From the NCBI GenBank assembly GCA_964556705.1, contig CAZKXX010000096.1:1-14473 (forward strand): a stretch of 14,473 nucleotides of DNA. The letters run 5' to 3'. Of this stretch, positions 6,456-14,013 are shown one piece after another. The notes beneath the pieces were generated by a model. It ran no database searches and was not told where the DNA came from. It worked only from the letters and a program-made list of their open reading frames with translations. Source of the stretch: CAZKXX01 sp964556705 (GTDB lineage Bacteria > Acidobacteriota > Terriglobia > UBA7540). Positions within the stretch are counted from its first letter, which is position 1. Each line of letters opens with the position of its first letter. Position numbers and translations under genes: made by a program.

Positions 6456-8684
6456 TTATCGTTCCGGCTTCAGGACCACCACGCCGAGCGGCGGAAGGGT
6501 TAACTCGACGCAATACGGTTGATTCTGCCATTGCTGGTATAGCGCCTGGACGCCCGGCTGGTTGACCACGCCGCTGCCGCCGTAGTGCGCCGCGTCCGTA
6601 TTGAGGATCTCGCGGTAGAAACCGTTGAACGGAACGCCGACGCGGTACTTGTAGCGCGGCACGGGCGTGAAGTTGCAGGCGACGACGAGGTGATCGTTCG
6701 GGTCCCGCGCGCGCCGCAGGAAGGCCAGCACGGAATGGTCCGCGTCGTGGAAGTCAATCCACTCGAAACCGGTCCAGTCAAAGTCCACCTGGTGAAGCGC
6801 CGGCTCGGCGCGCAGCGCCAGGTTCAGGTCGCGCACCAGGCGCTGCAACTGCCGGTGCGAATCGTATTCGAGCAGGTGCCAGTCGAGGCTCTGGTTGCAA
6901 TTCCACTCCGTCCACTGTCCGAACTCTCCCCCCATGAAGAGCATCTTCTTGCCCGGATGCGTCCACATCAGGGCGTACAGGGCGCGAAGGTTCGCAAACT
7001 GCTGCCACAGATCACCGGGCATTTTGGAAAGCAGCGACCGCTTGCCGTGCACCACCTCGTCGTGCGAAAGCACGAGGACGAAGTTTTCCTGGAAGGCGTA
7101 GATCAGCGAGAACGTCAGGTTGCCATGATGGAATTTCCGGTGGACCGGCTCCTTGGAGAAGTAAAGCAGCGTGTCGTGCATCCACCCCATGTTCCACTTC
7201 AGGCTGAAGCCGAGCCCGCCGACGTAAGTGGGTCGAGAGACCATCGGCCATGCCGTGGACTCTTCGGCAATCGTCAGCACGCCGGCGTGCTGCGCGTGGG
7301 AAAGTTCGTTGAAGCGTTTGATGAAATCAATGGCCTCGAGGTTTTCGTTTCCGCCGTACTTGTTGGGAATCCACTCGCCGGCCTTGCGCGAGTAATCGAG
7401 ATAGAGCATCGAAGCCACGGCGTCCACGCGCAGACCGTCGGCGTGGAAACGGTCAAGCCAGAAGAGCCCGCTGGTGAGGAGGAAATTGCGCACCTCGGTG
7501 CGGCCGTAGTTGAAGATGCGTGTCCCCCAGTCGGGATGCTCGCGCAGCCGCGGGTCTTCATGCTCGTAGAGGTGCGTGCCGTCGAAGTACGCCAGGCCGT
7601 GCGCGTCGGCGGGAAAGTGCGCGGGCACCCAGTCGAGGAGGACGCCGATGCCCTTCTGGTGGCAGCGGTCCACGAAGGCCATGAAATCTTCCGGAGTGCC
7701 GAAGCGGCTGCTGGCGGCAAAATACCCCGTCACCTGGTAACCCCACGATTCGTCGAGCGGGTGCTCCATCACGGGCATGAGCTGGACGTGGGTGAAGCCC
7801 ATGTCGGCGACGTAATCCACGAGCTGCTCGGCGAGTTCCCGATACGTGAGCATGCGGTTGCCTTCGTTCGGCATCCGCCGCCAGGAACCGAGATGCACTT
7901 CATAAATTGAAATCGGAGCGTCAAGCGCCTGCCGACGCTCGCGCCCGGCCAACCAGTCCGCGTCCCGCCATTCGAATCGCCGCAGGTTGTGGACGACCGA
8001 GGCGGTCTTCGGCCGCTCCTCCGAAGAGAACGCGTAGGGGTCGGCCTTCAGGCCCAGGAAGCCTCCGTGCCGGCCCTTGATTTCGTACTTATAAACCTCA
8101 CCCTCGTCGAGCCCCGGGATGAAAAGCTCCCAGACGCCCGTGCTCCCGCGCACGCGCATCGGGTGGCGTCGGCCGTCCCAGTGGTTGAAGTTCCCCACCA
8201 CGCTCACCCGCTGGGCGTTGGGAGCCCACAGCGCGAACGCCACGCCGCGCAATCCTTCGTGCTCGATGAGGTGCGCGCCGAACTTCTCGTACGTCTTGTA
8301 GTGAGTCCCTTCCGCGAAGAGGTGAAGGTCGAAGTCGCTGAGGACCGGAGAATGACGATACGGATCGTCAAATTCCCACTCGAACCCGGACCCCGTCCGG
8401 GCGCGCAGCCGGTAAGGAAAGACCTGTGATTCACCGCGAAAGACGGCTTCGAAAAAGCCCTGCGGATGGACGAGCGCCATCGGCGTTGCGTCCGCGCCGC
8501 GCACCACCCACAGGGCGGCCACGTCGGGATGAAACGCGCGCACCGCGACCGCGGATTCATCCTCGACTTTCACGGGATGCGCGCCGAGGATGTGGAATGG
8601 GTCAGCGTGCTCGCCCCGAATGATCTGGTCGAGCTCGACGACGGACGCCGTGGTGGGAGCAAGAAGTTTCTCTTTGCGCGGCAT
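6456..8684 (-). CDS. glgB: 1,4-alpha-glucan branching enzyme
   Basis: This 742-residue protein makes alpha-1,6 branch points in glycogen by cutting and transferring alpha-1,4 chains, in the cytoplasm. Length and domain order match full-length GlgB. An N-terminal module (HADPFHILGAHPV, about residues 28-40) is followed by a CBM48 domain with FALWAPNAQRVSVVGNFNHWDG, then a GH13 barrel and a C-terminal beta domain. The catalytic motifs are intact: the nucleophile D421 in DGLRVDAV, the acid/base glutamate in IAEEST (about 474), and the aspartate in LSHDEV (about 542). Translation could begin at GTG 8687 or at the adjoining ATG 8684. I prefer the ATG; the ribosome binding site is weak for both. 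No glgA, glgC, glgP or glgX lies nearby, so the gene stands alone here. The downstream 87-residue gene starts 40 bases after its stop on the same strand and could be read through. Confidence 0.97.
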   Translation of the reverse strand: MPRKEKLLAPTTASVVELDQIIRGEHADPFHILGAHPVKVEDESAVAVRAFHPDVAALWVVRGADATPMALVHPQGFFEAVFRGESQVFPYRLRARTGSGFEWEFDDPYRHSPVLSDFDLHLFAEGTHYKTYEKFGAHLIEHEGLRGVAFALWAPNAQRVSVVGNFNHWDGRRHPMRVRGSTGVWELFIPGLDEGEVYKYEIKGRHGGFLGLKADPYAFSSEERPKTASVVHNLRRFEWRDADWLAGRERRQALDAPISIYEVHLGSWRRMPNEGNRMLTYRELAEQLVDYVADMGFTHVQLMPVMEHPLDESWGYQVTGYFAASSRFGTPEDFMAFVDRCHQKGIGVLLDWVPAHFPADAHGLAYFDGTHLYEHEDPRLREHPDWGTRIFNYGRTEVRNFLLTSGLFWLDRFHADGLRVDAVASMLYLDYSRKAGEWIPNKYGGNENLEAIDFIKRFNELSHAQHAGVLTIAEESTAWPMVSRPTYVGGLGFSLKWNMGWMHDTLLYFSKEPVHRKFHHGNLTFSLIYAFQENFVLVLSHDEVVHGKRSLLSKMPGDLWQQFANLRALYALMWTHPGKKMLFMGGEFGQWTEWNCNQSLDWHLLEYDSHRQLQRLVRDLNLALRAEPALHQVDFDWTGFEWIDFHDADHSVLAFLRRARDPNDHLVVACNFTPVPRYKYRVGVPFNGFYREILNTDAAHYGGSGVVNQPGVQALYQQWQNQPYCVELTLPPLGVVVLKPER

Positions 8685-8725
8685 CACGCTTCATTCTACA
8701 TGACCCGCCCACCTGCAACACAAGA

Positions 8726-8746
8726 GTTGTTGGTTGTTGGTTGTTG
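8726..8746. repeat. Three perfect heptamer repeats GTTGTTG
   Basis: GTTGTTG occurs three times in tandem (8726-8732, 8733-8739, 8740-8746) in the 124-base gap between the glgB start and the FecR-gene stop. It lies 40-60 bases upstream of glgB, close to where its promoter might be. Copy number could vary by slippage. No function is known to me. Confidence 0.85.
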
Positions 8747-8780
8747 GTCGCAGACTTCTACGCGTTATCCCCGGCTTTCT

Positions 8781-8808
8781 GTTCCCGATTCCCAGTTTCC
8801 GGTTCCCA
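8781..8808. repeat. Four degenerate heptamers of type RTTYCCR
   Basis: Four consecutive seven-base units, GTTCCCG, ATTCCCA, GTTTCCG and GTTCCCA, fill 8781-8808, ending four bases before the stop codon of the FecR-domain gene. They share the period of the GTTGTTG array in the same gap but not its sequence. Confidence 0.75.
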
Positions 8809-8811
8809 ACG

Positions 8812-11406
8812 TCACTGCCGGCCGCGGCCGCGCGAGGAAGAACCCGAGGCTCTGCCCGCAGAGCTTCCGTCGCCGCGCGACGCGCTGCCCACGCTCGAGG
8901 GGGCGCTGCGACCTCCGCCGGAAGGAGAGGACATGCTCCGTCCACCACCCCGCGGGGCGCTGTATCCTCCGCCGGACGGTCGCGAAACGGCTCGTCCGCC
9001 ACCGTCGCCACGCGGCGCGCTGATTCCCCAGCCGGAAGGCGCGCTGCGCACCGTCCCTCCGCCATAGGTGCGCGGCGAAGGAGCTGAGAGGCGTTCTTGG
9101 CTGGTTCCGAGACTGCGCGGAGCGGACGGCATCGAATTCCAGCTTCCCTGCCCGCGGGGCGAAGACCTCTCGCTCGCTCCACCCGAAAACTTCTTGTCGG
9201 GCGCCTGTCGCTCGCGGACGATGGGCTTGCGGATTTCAAGCGGCGGCCGTTCGGACCGTGACCCGGAGGCTTTGCCGTCCTCACTCTTGGGGGCCGCCCG
9301 CGACGGGAACCGGTTCCAATCCGGCCGCCCTTCCTGGCGCGGCGCGGTCTCGTCCGACCCCTCCCGGCCACTTACCGAGGGCGCGGGGCGCGCCGTGGAC
9401 CTTTCCCGCTGCGCGCCCGCGCTCCCGGTCTCGCGCGGGGAACTTTGCTGGGGGGCCGAACGGGCCGTCGGAAAACGGTCCCAGCTCGGCCTCCCCTTCT
9501 GCTCGTTGCCACTCTGAGTGCGGCTGGACGGAGCGGCGCCGGGCCGGGGCTGTGCGCTGCCGGCTCCGAACCGCCGCCAGTTCGGACGCTCGTTCTGATT
9601 CGCCGCCGGGACGCGTGGCTCGGTTTGCCGAGGCGCCTGCCGCGCGGCGGGCTGATTCTGATCCTCTCGCTGCGGCGTTGCGGCGTCGCCTGTGCCGGCC
9701 GGCCGGCTCGGCGCGGGCTGAGCCCGTCCCGCGCCAAACCGTTCTCCAGCCCGACGCTCGGAGGATTGCCGAGTCTGCCGCTCGGCTGCGGGCGCCGCCG
9801 CTTCGCCGTCGGAATTTCGTTGCGCGATTTCCACCCGGCCCGCGGCTCGCGCGTTCGTGCGTGCGGAATTGCCGGCCGCTTCCTGCGGATTGTGGCGCGT
9901 CACCATCTGCTGGACTTCCCGCACCTGCTCGTTGAAGGCGCGCGGGCCTGCCGGCGGCTGCCGGCGAGTGACGAACTGCTCCGCGCCGCGGCCCTGCGCC
10001 CTCGCCGCAACCTGGGTCGTGCGTTCCGACGGCCGGAGACTTTCGCGCGTCGGAACTGCGGGCACGTGCCCCTGCACCACCTGGCCCTGGCGAAGCGTTG
10101 CAACGTCCACGGAGCGGGCGCCGCGCACCACCCGGCCGTTCACGAAGTCCTCCGCAGAAACCGTCGTCAACGCCTCACGCACCCGCGCGTTGTGCAAAAC
10201 CCCGCGGAGGTTCGAGCCGCGAAGGTCGCCCTGCCCGTTCGTCACGTTCGTCACGTTGGTGATGTTCGTGATGTTGGTGATGTTCACGACGTTGAAGCTG
10301 TGGCGGTGCCGGCCCCACCACGGATAGAACGGGTCGTATGGTCCGAGCGGAATCCAGCCGATCGAGCCGAAGCCGTGTCCGAATCCGAAATGGAATCTGC
10401 GCGTGCTGAACCCGAATCCGATGAAGGAAACGTAGGCCGGCGCGTAGTGAGGATAGAATCCGTAGCCGGTGAAGAAGCCGAAGCCGTGCCGGCGATATCC
10501 CGGCCACCAGTGCCAGTAGCCCGCATGGAAGAACCAGCGGCCGTAATGATAGGGCGCCCAGCCCCAGGGTTCATACGACACCCAGGTCCAGCCCCAGAAG
10601 GGGTCCCAGACCCAGCGGCCCATGCGATAGGGCACCCAGCCGGCGTTCACGTAAGGCGTCCAGCACCAGTCGTATCCGGGGACGTAAACCCAGCGGCCGT
10701 GGCGGTCGAGGTCGTGCAGGCCCGTGTAGCCGCGCCCGGCGTAACGATAGCTCTTGGCGTTGAGAATTTCGCCGTCACGCACGCGGTTCCACTCATCCCA
10801 GCTATCTTGCCGGGGGGCGCGTGAAACCTGGTACAGCGGGTCGTCAGTCCCGCGAATCGTGATGAGGTCGCCCTTGCTTACCCGCCTTGAACCCTGCGGC
10901 GTAAAGACTTCGGCGCGGCCGTCGCGCACCATGACGTGCGTCTCGTTTTCGGAGACGACTTCCACCCGATAGTTTCCGTTGTCAATCGGGCGGAAGGCCA
11001 CGTTGGGCGTGTTGACTTCCACTTCCGCCTCGGCGTCTTTCAGGACGGAGACGCTGGCAATTCCTCGCGCCACCTGCACCTGAATGTTTCCGCGCGAAAG
11101 GTCCGCGACGCGTGCTTCCGTTTTCTCGCCCAGTCGCAGGATGGTCGCATGATCGAGCTGAATTTCAGCGCGGGAGGCGTCGCCGGTGGAAATCGTGTCG
11201 CCGCGGACGATCGGCGCGTTCACACCCGCCGCGACCCAGTCGCCCGAGTCCCCGCGCATCGTCGCCACATCTCCATGAATCACGCTGACGCGGCCCACGC
11301 CCGAAGACGGCTCCTCGTCCTGGGCCTGCGCGGCTTTGACTCCGAGCACCGCCAGCGAGAACAACGTCAACAGAACCACGGCTGCGATGTAGATTCGGCT
11401 TTTCAT
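8812..11406 (-). CDS. Secreted FecR-domain protein with aromatic-rich core and Arg/Pro/Ser-rich tail
   Basis: This 864-residue protein starts at ATG 11406, chosen because GGGAGGTG precedes it at ideal spacing and a Sec signal follows (hydrophobic 5-23, cleavage likely after AQA at 28). Reading further upstream gives only 21 unconvincing residues. Residues about 38-125 resemble a FecR domain (GRVSVIHGDV, then DTISTGDASRAEIQL and LRLGEKTEARV). About 220-340 is extraordinarily rich in Trp, Tyr, Gly and Pro (WVYVPGYDWCWTPYVNAGW, WDPFWGWTWVSYEPWGWAPY), matching the DUF6600-type proteins of Acidobacteriota. Residues 373-390 are an N-[IV]-T repeat. The remaining half is disordered, rich in Arg, Pro, Ser and Gln, with RPxWxRF repeated three times and a Gly/Ser/Arg end. 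It probably sits in the periplasm or on the cell surface. No TonB-dependent receptor or sigma factor gene is adjacent, so classical FecR signalling is not supported. Confidence 0.85.
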   Translation of the reverse strand: MKSRIYIAAVVLLTLFSLAVLGVKAAQAQDEEPSSGVGRVSVIHGDVATMRGDSGDWVAAGVNAPIVRGDTISTGDASRAEIQLDHATILRLGEKTEARVADLSRGNIQVQVARGIASVSVLKDAEAEVEVNTPNVAFRPIDNGNYRVEVVSENETHVMVRDGRAEVFTPQGSRRVSKGDLITIRGTDDPLYQVSRAPRQDSWDEWNRVRDGEILNAKSYRYAGRGYTGLHDLDRHGRWVYVPGYDWCWTPYVNAGWVPYRMGRWVWDPFWGWTWVSYEPWGWAPYHYGRWFFHAGYWHWWPGYRRHGFGFFTGYGFYPHYAPAYVSFIGFGFSTRRFHFGFGHGFGSIGWIPLGPYDPFYPWWGRHRHSFNVVNITNITNITNVTNVTNGQGDLRGSNLRGVLHNARVREALTTVSAEDFVNGRVVRGARSVDVATLRQGQVVQGHVPAVPTRESLRPSERTTQVAARAQGRGAEQFVTRRQPPAGPRAFNEQVREVQQMVTRHNPQEAAGNSARTNARAAGRVEIAQRNSDGEAAAPAAERQTRQSSERRAGERFGAGRAQPAPSRPAGTGDAATPQREDQNQPAARQAPRQTEPRVPAANQNERPNWRRFGAGSAQPRPGAAPSSRTQSGNEQKGRPSWDRFPTARSAPQQSSPRETGSAGAQRERSTARPAPSVSGREGSDETAPRQEGRPDWNRFPSRAAPKSEDGKASGSRSERPPLEIRKPIVRERQAPDKKFSGGASERSSPRGQGSWNSMPSAPRSLGTSQERLSAPSPRTYGGGTVRSAPSGWGISAPRGDGGGRAVSRPSGGGYSAPRGGGRSMSSPSGGGRSAPSSVGSASRGDGSSAGRASGSSSRGRGRQ
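10237..10290 (-). repeat. Six 9-bp units encoding an N-x-T tripeptide repeat
   Basis: Six successive nine-base units (GTTCGTCAC, GTTCGTCAC, GTTGGTGAT, GTTCGTGAT, GTTGGTGAT, GTTCACGAC on the plus strand) sit inside the FecR-domain gene. On the coding strand they give VVNITNITNITNVTNVTN. The repeat joins the aromatic-rich core to the disordered tail. Confidence 0.9.
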
Positions 11407-11452
11407 GGCGCACCTCCCAAAACCTGCTGCGCACACGTCCGTCCCTTGACAG

Positions 11453-11469
11453 GGCACGTGGCGTGCCAA
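11453..11469 (-). promoter_or_regulatory. Sigma-54-like promoter overlapping a GGCACG/CGTGCC inverted repeat
   Basis: On the minus strand TTGGCAC, five bases, then GTGC matches the sigma-54 pattern TTGGCAC-N5-TTGC except for one base. The GG and GC doublets are correctly spaced. It lies about 48 bases before the ATG at 11406, leaving a leader of roughly 35-40 bases. The same bases form an inverted repeat, GGCACG (11453-11458) and CGTGCC (11462-11467) with a three-base spacer, which could instead be a repressor or activator site. Confidence 0.4.
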
Positions 11470-11569
11470 TCCGCCGCCCTCAGCCGGCTTCTATCTGCTT
11501 CTGAATGAGTAGGTTGTGAAGACGTGCTGGCAGCTTTCCGCAGAGCCCCGCGTGCCAGTGGCCTTGCTC

Positions 11570-11644
11570 GGCCGAAGTGGCCGATTTCGGCCAGCACCCA
11601 GAAACGCCGATGGTAAGATACCCGCCGAGATCCCCTGGCCGGGG
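11570..11644 (+). promoter_or_regulatory. Hairpin-forming leader of the nuclease gene
   Basis: Between the divergent FecR and nuclease genes, TGGCCG-ATTT-CGGCCA (11578-11593) forms a perfect six-base stem. An alternative stem pairs GGCCGAA (11570-11576) with TTCGGCC (11586-11592); the two are mutually exclusive. A third element, CCCC (11632-11635) with GGGG (11641-11644), would cover the GGGG that may serve as ribosome binding site for the ATG at 11651. This is compatible with translation control, but in GC-rich DNA short stems arise by chance. Confidence 0.3.
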
Positions 11645-11650
11645 TGGCGC

Positions 11651-12850
11651 ATGGCCGTCTATTCCCACTCGCGTCTGGAAACCTTTGAGACCTGCCCGCT
11701 GAAGTTCAAGTTCCGGTACATCGAGAAAGTCGAAACACCCATCGAGGAGACGGTCGAGGCTTTTGTGGGAAAACGCGTCCACGAAGTCCTCGAAAAACTT
11801 TACAGTGACCTTCACTACGAAAAGCTGAACACGCTGGACGAATTGCTGGGCTTCTATCACGCCGAGTGGCAAAAGAACTGGAATCCGGGCGTCAAAATCA
11901 CCCGGCAGAACATGACCGAACAGAACTACTTCGACTACGGCGCGCGCTGCATCCGCAGCTACTACGAGCGCCACAAGCCCTTCAACGACTCGGTGACGCT
12001 GGCGACGGAGTTGAACCTGCTGTTCGCGCTGGACGAAGCGGGCGAGTACAAAGTCACGGGCTTCGTGGACCGCGCGGCGCGGCGCCCGGACGGCACCTAC
12101 GAAGTCCACGATTACAAGACCAGCCGCAACCTGCCCGCGCAGGCCGACCTCGATCGCGACCGCCAGCTCGCGCTTTACCAGATCGGGCTTCGCGAGCGCT
12201 GGCCGGACGCCGAGCGCGTCGAACTGGTATGGCACTACGTGGGCAAAGACACGACGCTGCGCTCTTCGCGCACTCCGGAGCAGCTTGCCGAACTGCGCGC
12301 TTCAACCATCGCGAAAATCCGGGAGATTGAAGCGGAAAAAGAGTTCGCGCCCCGCCAGGGAGACCACTGCGAGTGGTGCGAGTACCAGCCCGTCTGCCCC
12401 GTCTGGCGGCACGTGATTCACGCGCGCGCTTTGCCACCCGCGCAGTTCCTCGCCGACGACGGCGTCAGGCTCGCCAACGAGTTTGCGGAAACGAAGCGCC
12501 GACTGAGCGAACTCGAAGCGCGTGAGGCGACGCTCCGCGAGCTCATTCTGGAGTTCTGCCGCCAGCAGGGCGTAAAAATCATCCAGGGCTCCGATTCTCA
12601 GGTGAAGGTCAGTTTCACGAAACACACCAGGCTGCCCGCCAAGGACGACGCGGAACGCGAGGCGCTGGAAGCCTTCGTGCGCGAGGCCGGCAAGTGGGAA
12701 GAGGTTTCGGCGCTTGATACCCACGCGCTGGTGAGGGTTCTGAAAGAAAACGCCTGGCCGCCCGACTTGCTCGAGCGGCTGCGCAAGTTCGCAACGGTCG
12801 AAGAAAGTCCCAGGATCTACCTCAAGCAAGAGAAGCCGGTGGAAGAGTAA
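11651..12850 (+). CDS. PD-(D/E)XK nuclease with Fe-S cysteines (RecB/Cas4/AddB-like)
   Basis: This 399-residue protein is a RecB-family nuclease. It opens with YSHSRLETFETCPLKFKFRY, the standard start of these domains, with C15 as the first cluster ligand. H44 lies in GKRVHEVLEKLY. The active site is D140 in GFVDRA and D154-Y-K156 in VHDYKTS. Three more cysteines, C240, C243 and C249 (CEWCEYQPVC), complete the four-cysteine iron-sulfur pattern known from Cas4 and AddB. All expected residues are present, so it should be an active DNA nuclease. Unlike AddB there is no helicase part, and unlike Cas4 there are about 150 extra residues: a charged helical stretch from about 270, then a small mixed domain. 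I chose ATG 11651 because the nuclease motif begins right there; a longer reading back to 11516 adds 45 unlike residues. The next gene starts 14-20 bases later. No CRISPR or cas gene is visible. Confidence 0.88.
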   Translation: MAVYSHSRLETFETCPLKFKFRYIEKVETPIEETVEAFVGKRVHEVLEKLYSDLHYEKLNTLDELLGFYHAEWQKNWNPGVKITRQNMTEQNYFDYGARCIRSYYERHKPFNDSVTLATELNLLFALDEAGEYKVTGFVDRAARRPDGTYEVHDYKTSRNLPAQADLDRDRQLALYQIGLRERWPDAERVELVWHYVGKDTTLRSSRTPEQLAELRASTIAKIREIEAEKEFAPRQGDHCEWCEYQPVCPVWRHVIHARALPPAQFLADDGVRLANEFAETKRRLSELEAREATLRELILEFCRQQGVKIIQGSDSQVKVSFTKHTRLPAKDDAEREALEAFVREAGKWEEVSALDTHALVRVLKENAWPPDLLERLRKFATVEESPRIYLKQEKPVEE

Positions 12851-12863
12851 TTCGCCCCGCGAG

Positions 12864-13832
12864 GTGCCCGTGCCCGCGTTCGACCTGAAAAGTTATCTCG
12901 CCCGGTTTCCGGAAGTCTGCCGCAAGAAGTTCGGCCGCGCGTTTTCGTTTTCCACTCTCGAAAAGGAATTCGAGCCGCTGCGCACGGGCGGTCGGACGGT
13001 CAAAGCGCGCGACGTCCTTCGGCTCTTCGATTCCAGCCAGGCGCCGTTTGTCGGCTACTGGTCCGAGCCGAACTCGAAGGCGCTCGACCGCGCGCTGCGC
13101 ACGGCGCCCCTGTACCTGGCGCCCGTTCCCGATGACGGCCGCGCGCTTGTTTCTCGCCTCCTCAGCCTGCTGCACAGCATCGGCGTCGTTTCCCTGCTGC
13201 TGCGCTTCGTGCATCCCGCGCGTTTCGGGATCTTCTCGACGCCCATCGCCAACCTGCTCCAGATTCACCGCTCGAATACGGTGGATTTGTATCTCGCCTT
13301 CTGCCGCGAACTTCAGGTGTGGCAGGAACGGTTCGGCATGGCGACGGTGGCGGAGACGGAAATGGCGCTGTGGACCTACGACCAGCTCGCCACCGGACGC
13401 GCGGGTCTGGGAGAAGACTTTGAAGCGCGAGCGCTGTTTGAACACGACCTGTGGGTTCAGCGGCGCCGCGTGGGGCAGGCCCTGACGCCGCTGCTGGAAA
13501 ATTATGGCCCGCTGGAACTCGCCGGCATTCTGGCCGCCGAACACCCCAAGCTGGCTGGAATGATCGCCGGGGCCGAATTCGAACGGCTGATTCGCCTGAA
13601 GGCCAAGAAATTCTACGGCCGCCGCAAGGACGGCAGGCAGACGGAGGTCAGCCGGATCATCGAGGAGTTTGCCCGGCATGGCCAGCTCGGTGCATGGGAG
13701 GACGCGCGGACGCTGCGCGGCGTCTGGCGAGTGCGCAACAAGGCCGCGCACCCCGACCCGCGCCTGGAAAGGGAAGAAGTCGAGAAAATGATCCAGGACA
13801 TCGAACGAGTCTGCTCGCGTTGGTCAGAATAG
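12864..13832 (+). CDS. Unrecognised protein with HEPN-like C-terminus
   Basis: This 322-residue protein is not one I recognise. The start is GTG at 12864 or GTG at 12870. The latter gives 320 residues and has GAGG five bases upstream, so it may be the true start. The first 200 residues look helical, with a notable run SLLLRFVHPARFGIFSTPIANLL (about 103-125) reminiscent of small helical domains in which a Pro-Ile-Tyr/Ser turn precedes a helix. The last 100 residues look like an HEPN or DUF4145-type helical bundle and contain RNKAAHP. R291 and H296 (12864 numbering) fit the RX4-6H signature of HEPN ribonucleases. There is no signal peptide. It follows the nuclease gene by 13-19 bases on the same strand, so the two are very likely cotranscribed. 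HEPN activity is inferred from one motif and its position. Confidence 0.75.
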   Translation: MPVPAFDLKSYLARFPEVCRKKFGRAFSFSTLEKEFEPLRTGGRTVKARDVLRLFDSSQAPFVGYWSEPNSKALDRALRTAPLYLAPVPDDGRALVSRLLSLLHSIGVVSLLLRFVHPARFGIFSTPIANLLQIHRSNTVDLYLAFCRELQVWQERFGMATVAETEMALWTYDQLATGRAGLGEDFEARALFEHDLWVQRRRVGQALTPLLENYGPLELAGILAAEHPKLAGMIAGAEFERLIRLKAKKFYGRRKDGRQTEVSRIIEEFARHGQLGAWEDARTLRGVWRVRNKAAHPDPRLEREEVEKMIQDIERVCSRWSE

Positions 13833-13890
13833 GCGTCACTCCGGAGGGTTACAGACTCGTAAAATGCCTCGGCGACTTCGGGCTCGGGCC

Positions 13891-13940
13891 ATTCCGGCGC
13901 CGCTCGAAGCGCCCCACAAGGGGCTTGCGCGCCGGGGAAT
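13891..13940 (+). other. Long imperfect hairpin in the gap before the 91-residue gene
   Basis: ATTCCGGCGC (13891-13900) pairs with GCGCC-GG-GGAAT (13929-13940) apart from a two-base bulge. Inside it GCCCC (13911-13915) and GGGGC (13920-13924) close an ACAA loop, and CGCT-CGA-AGCG (13901-13911) offers a competing stem. No T-run follows. It lies in the 181-base gap 13833-14013 and could end the nuclease/HEPN transcript or act in the leader of the next gene. Confidence 0.45.
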
Positions 13941-14013
13941 TGCCGGGTAGCCTCTGTCCGTCATTCTCACACCCGCCCGCGGTGCACAGCGGCGCAGCCT
14001 TAAGGGAGCGAAC

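Noticed and set aside
6585..7910. Long plus-strand open frame of 441 codons opposite glgB
   Set aside because: Antisense to an intact branching enzyme; its open length follows from high GC and codon bias, and no domain is recognisable.
9445..10824. Plus-strand open frame of 459 codons opposite the FecR-domain gene
   Set aside because: Arg/Ala/Pro-rich with no motif. The minus strand has a signal peptide, a ribosome binding site and known domains, so it is the coding strand.
11407..11469. N-terminal extension of the FecR-domain protein
   Set aside because: The ATG at 11406 has a fine ribosome binding site and a signal peptide, whereas the extension would bury that signal and overlap the likely promoter.
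11516..11650. N-terminal extension of the nuclease
   Set aside because: The extra 45 residues are unlike any nuclease start and cover the hairpin-rich leader. The conserved motif begins directly after ATG 11651.
11651..12850. Annotation as CRISPR-associated Cas4
   Set aside because: The nuclease and cysteine pattern is shared, but the protein is about twice Cas4 length, and no repeat array or cas genes lie in the window.
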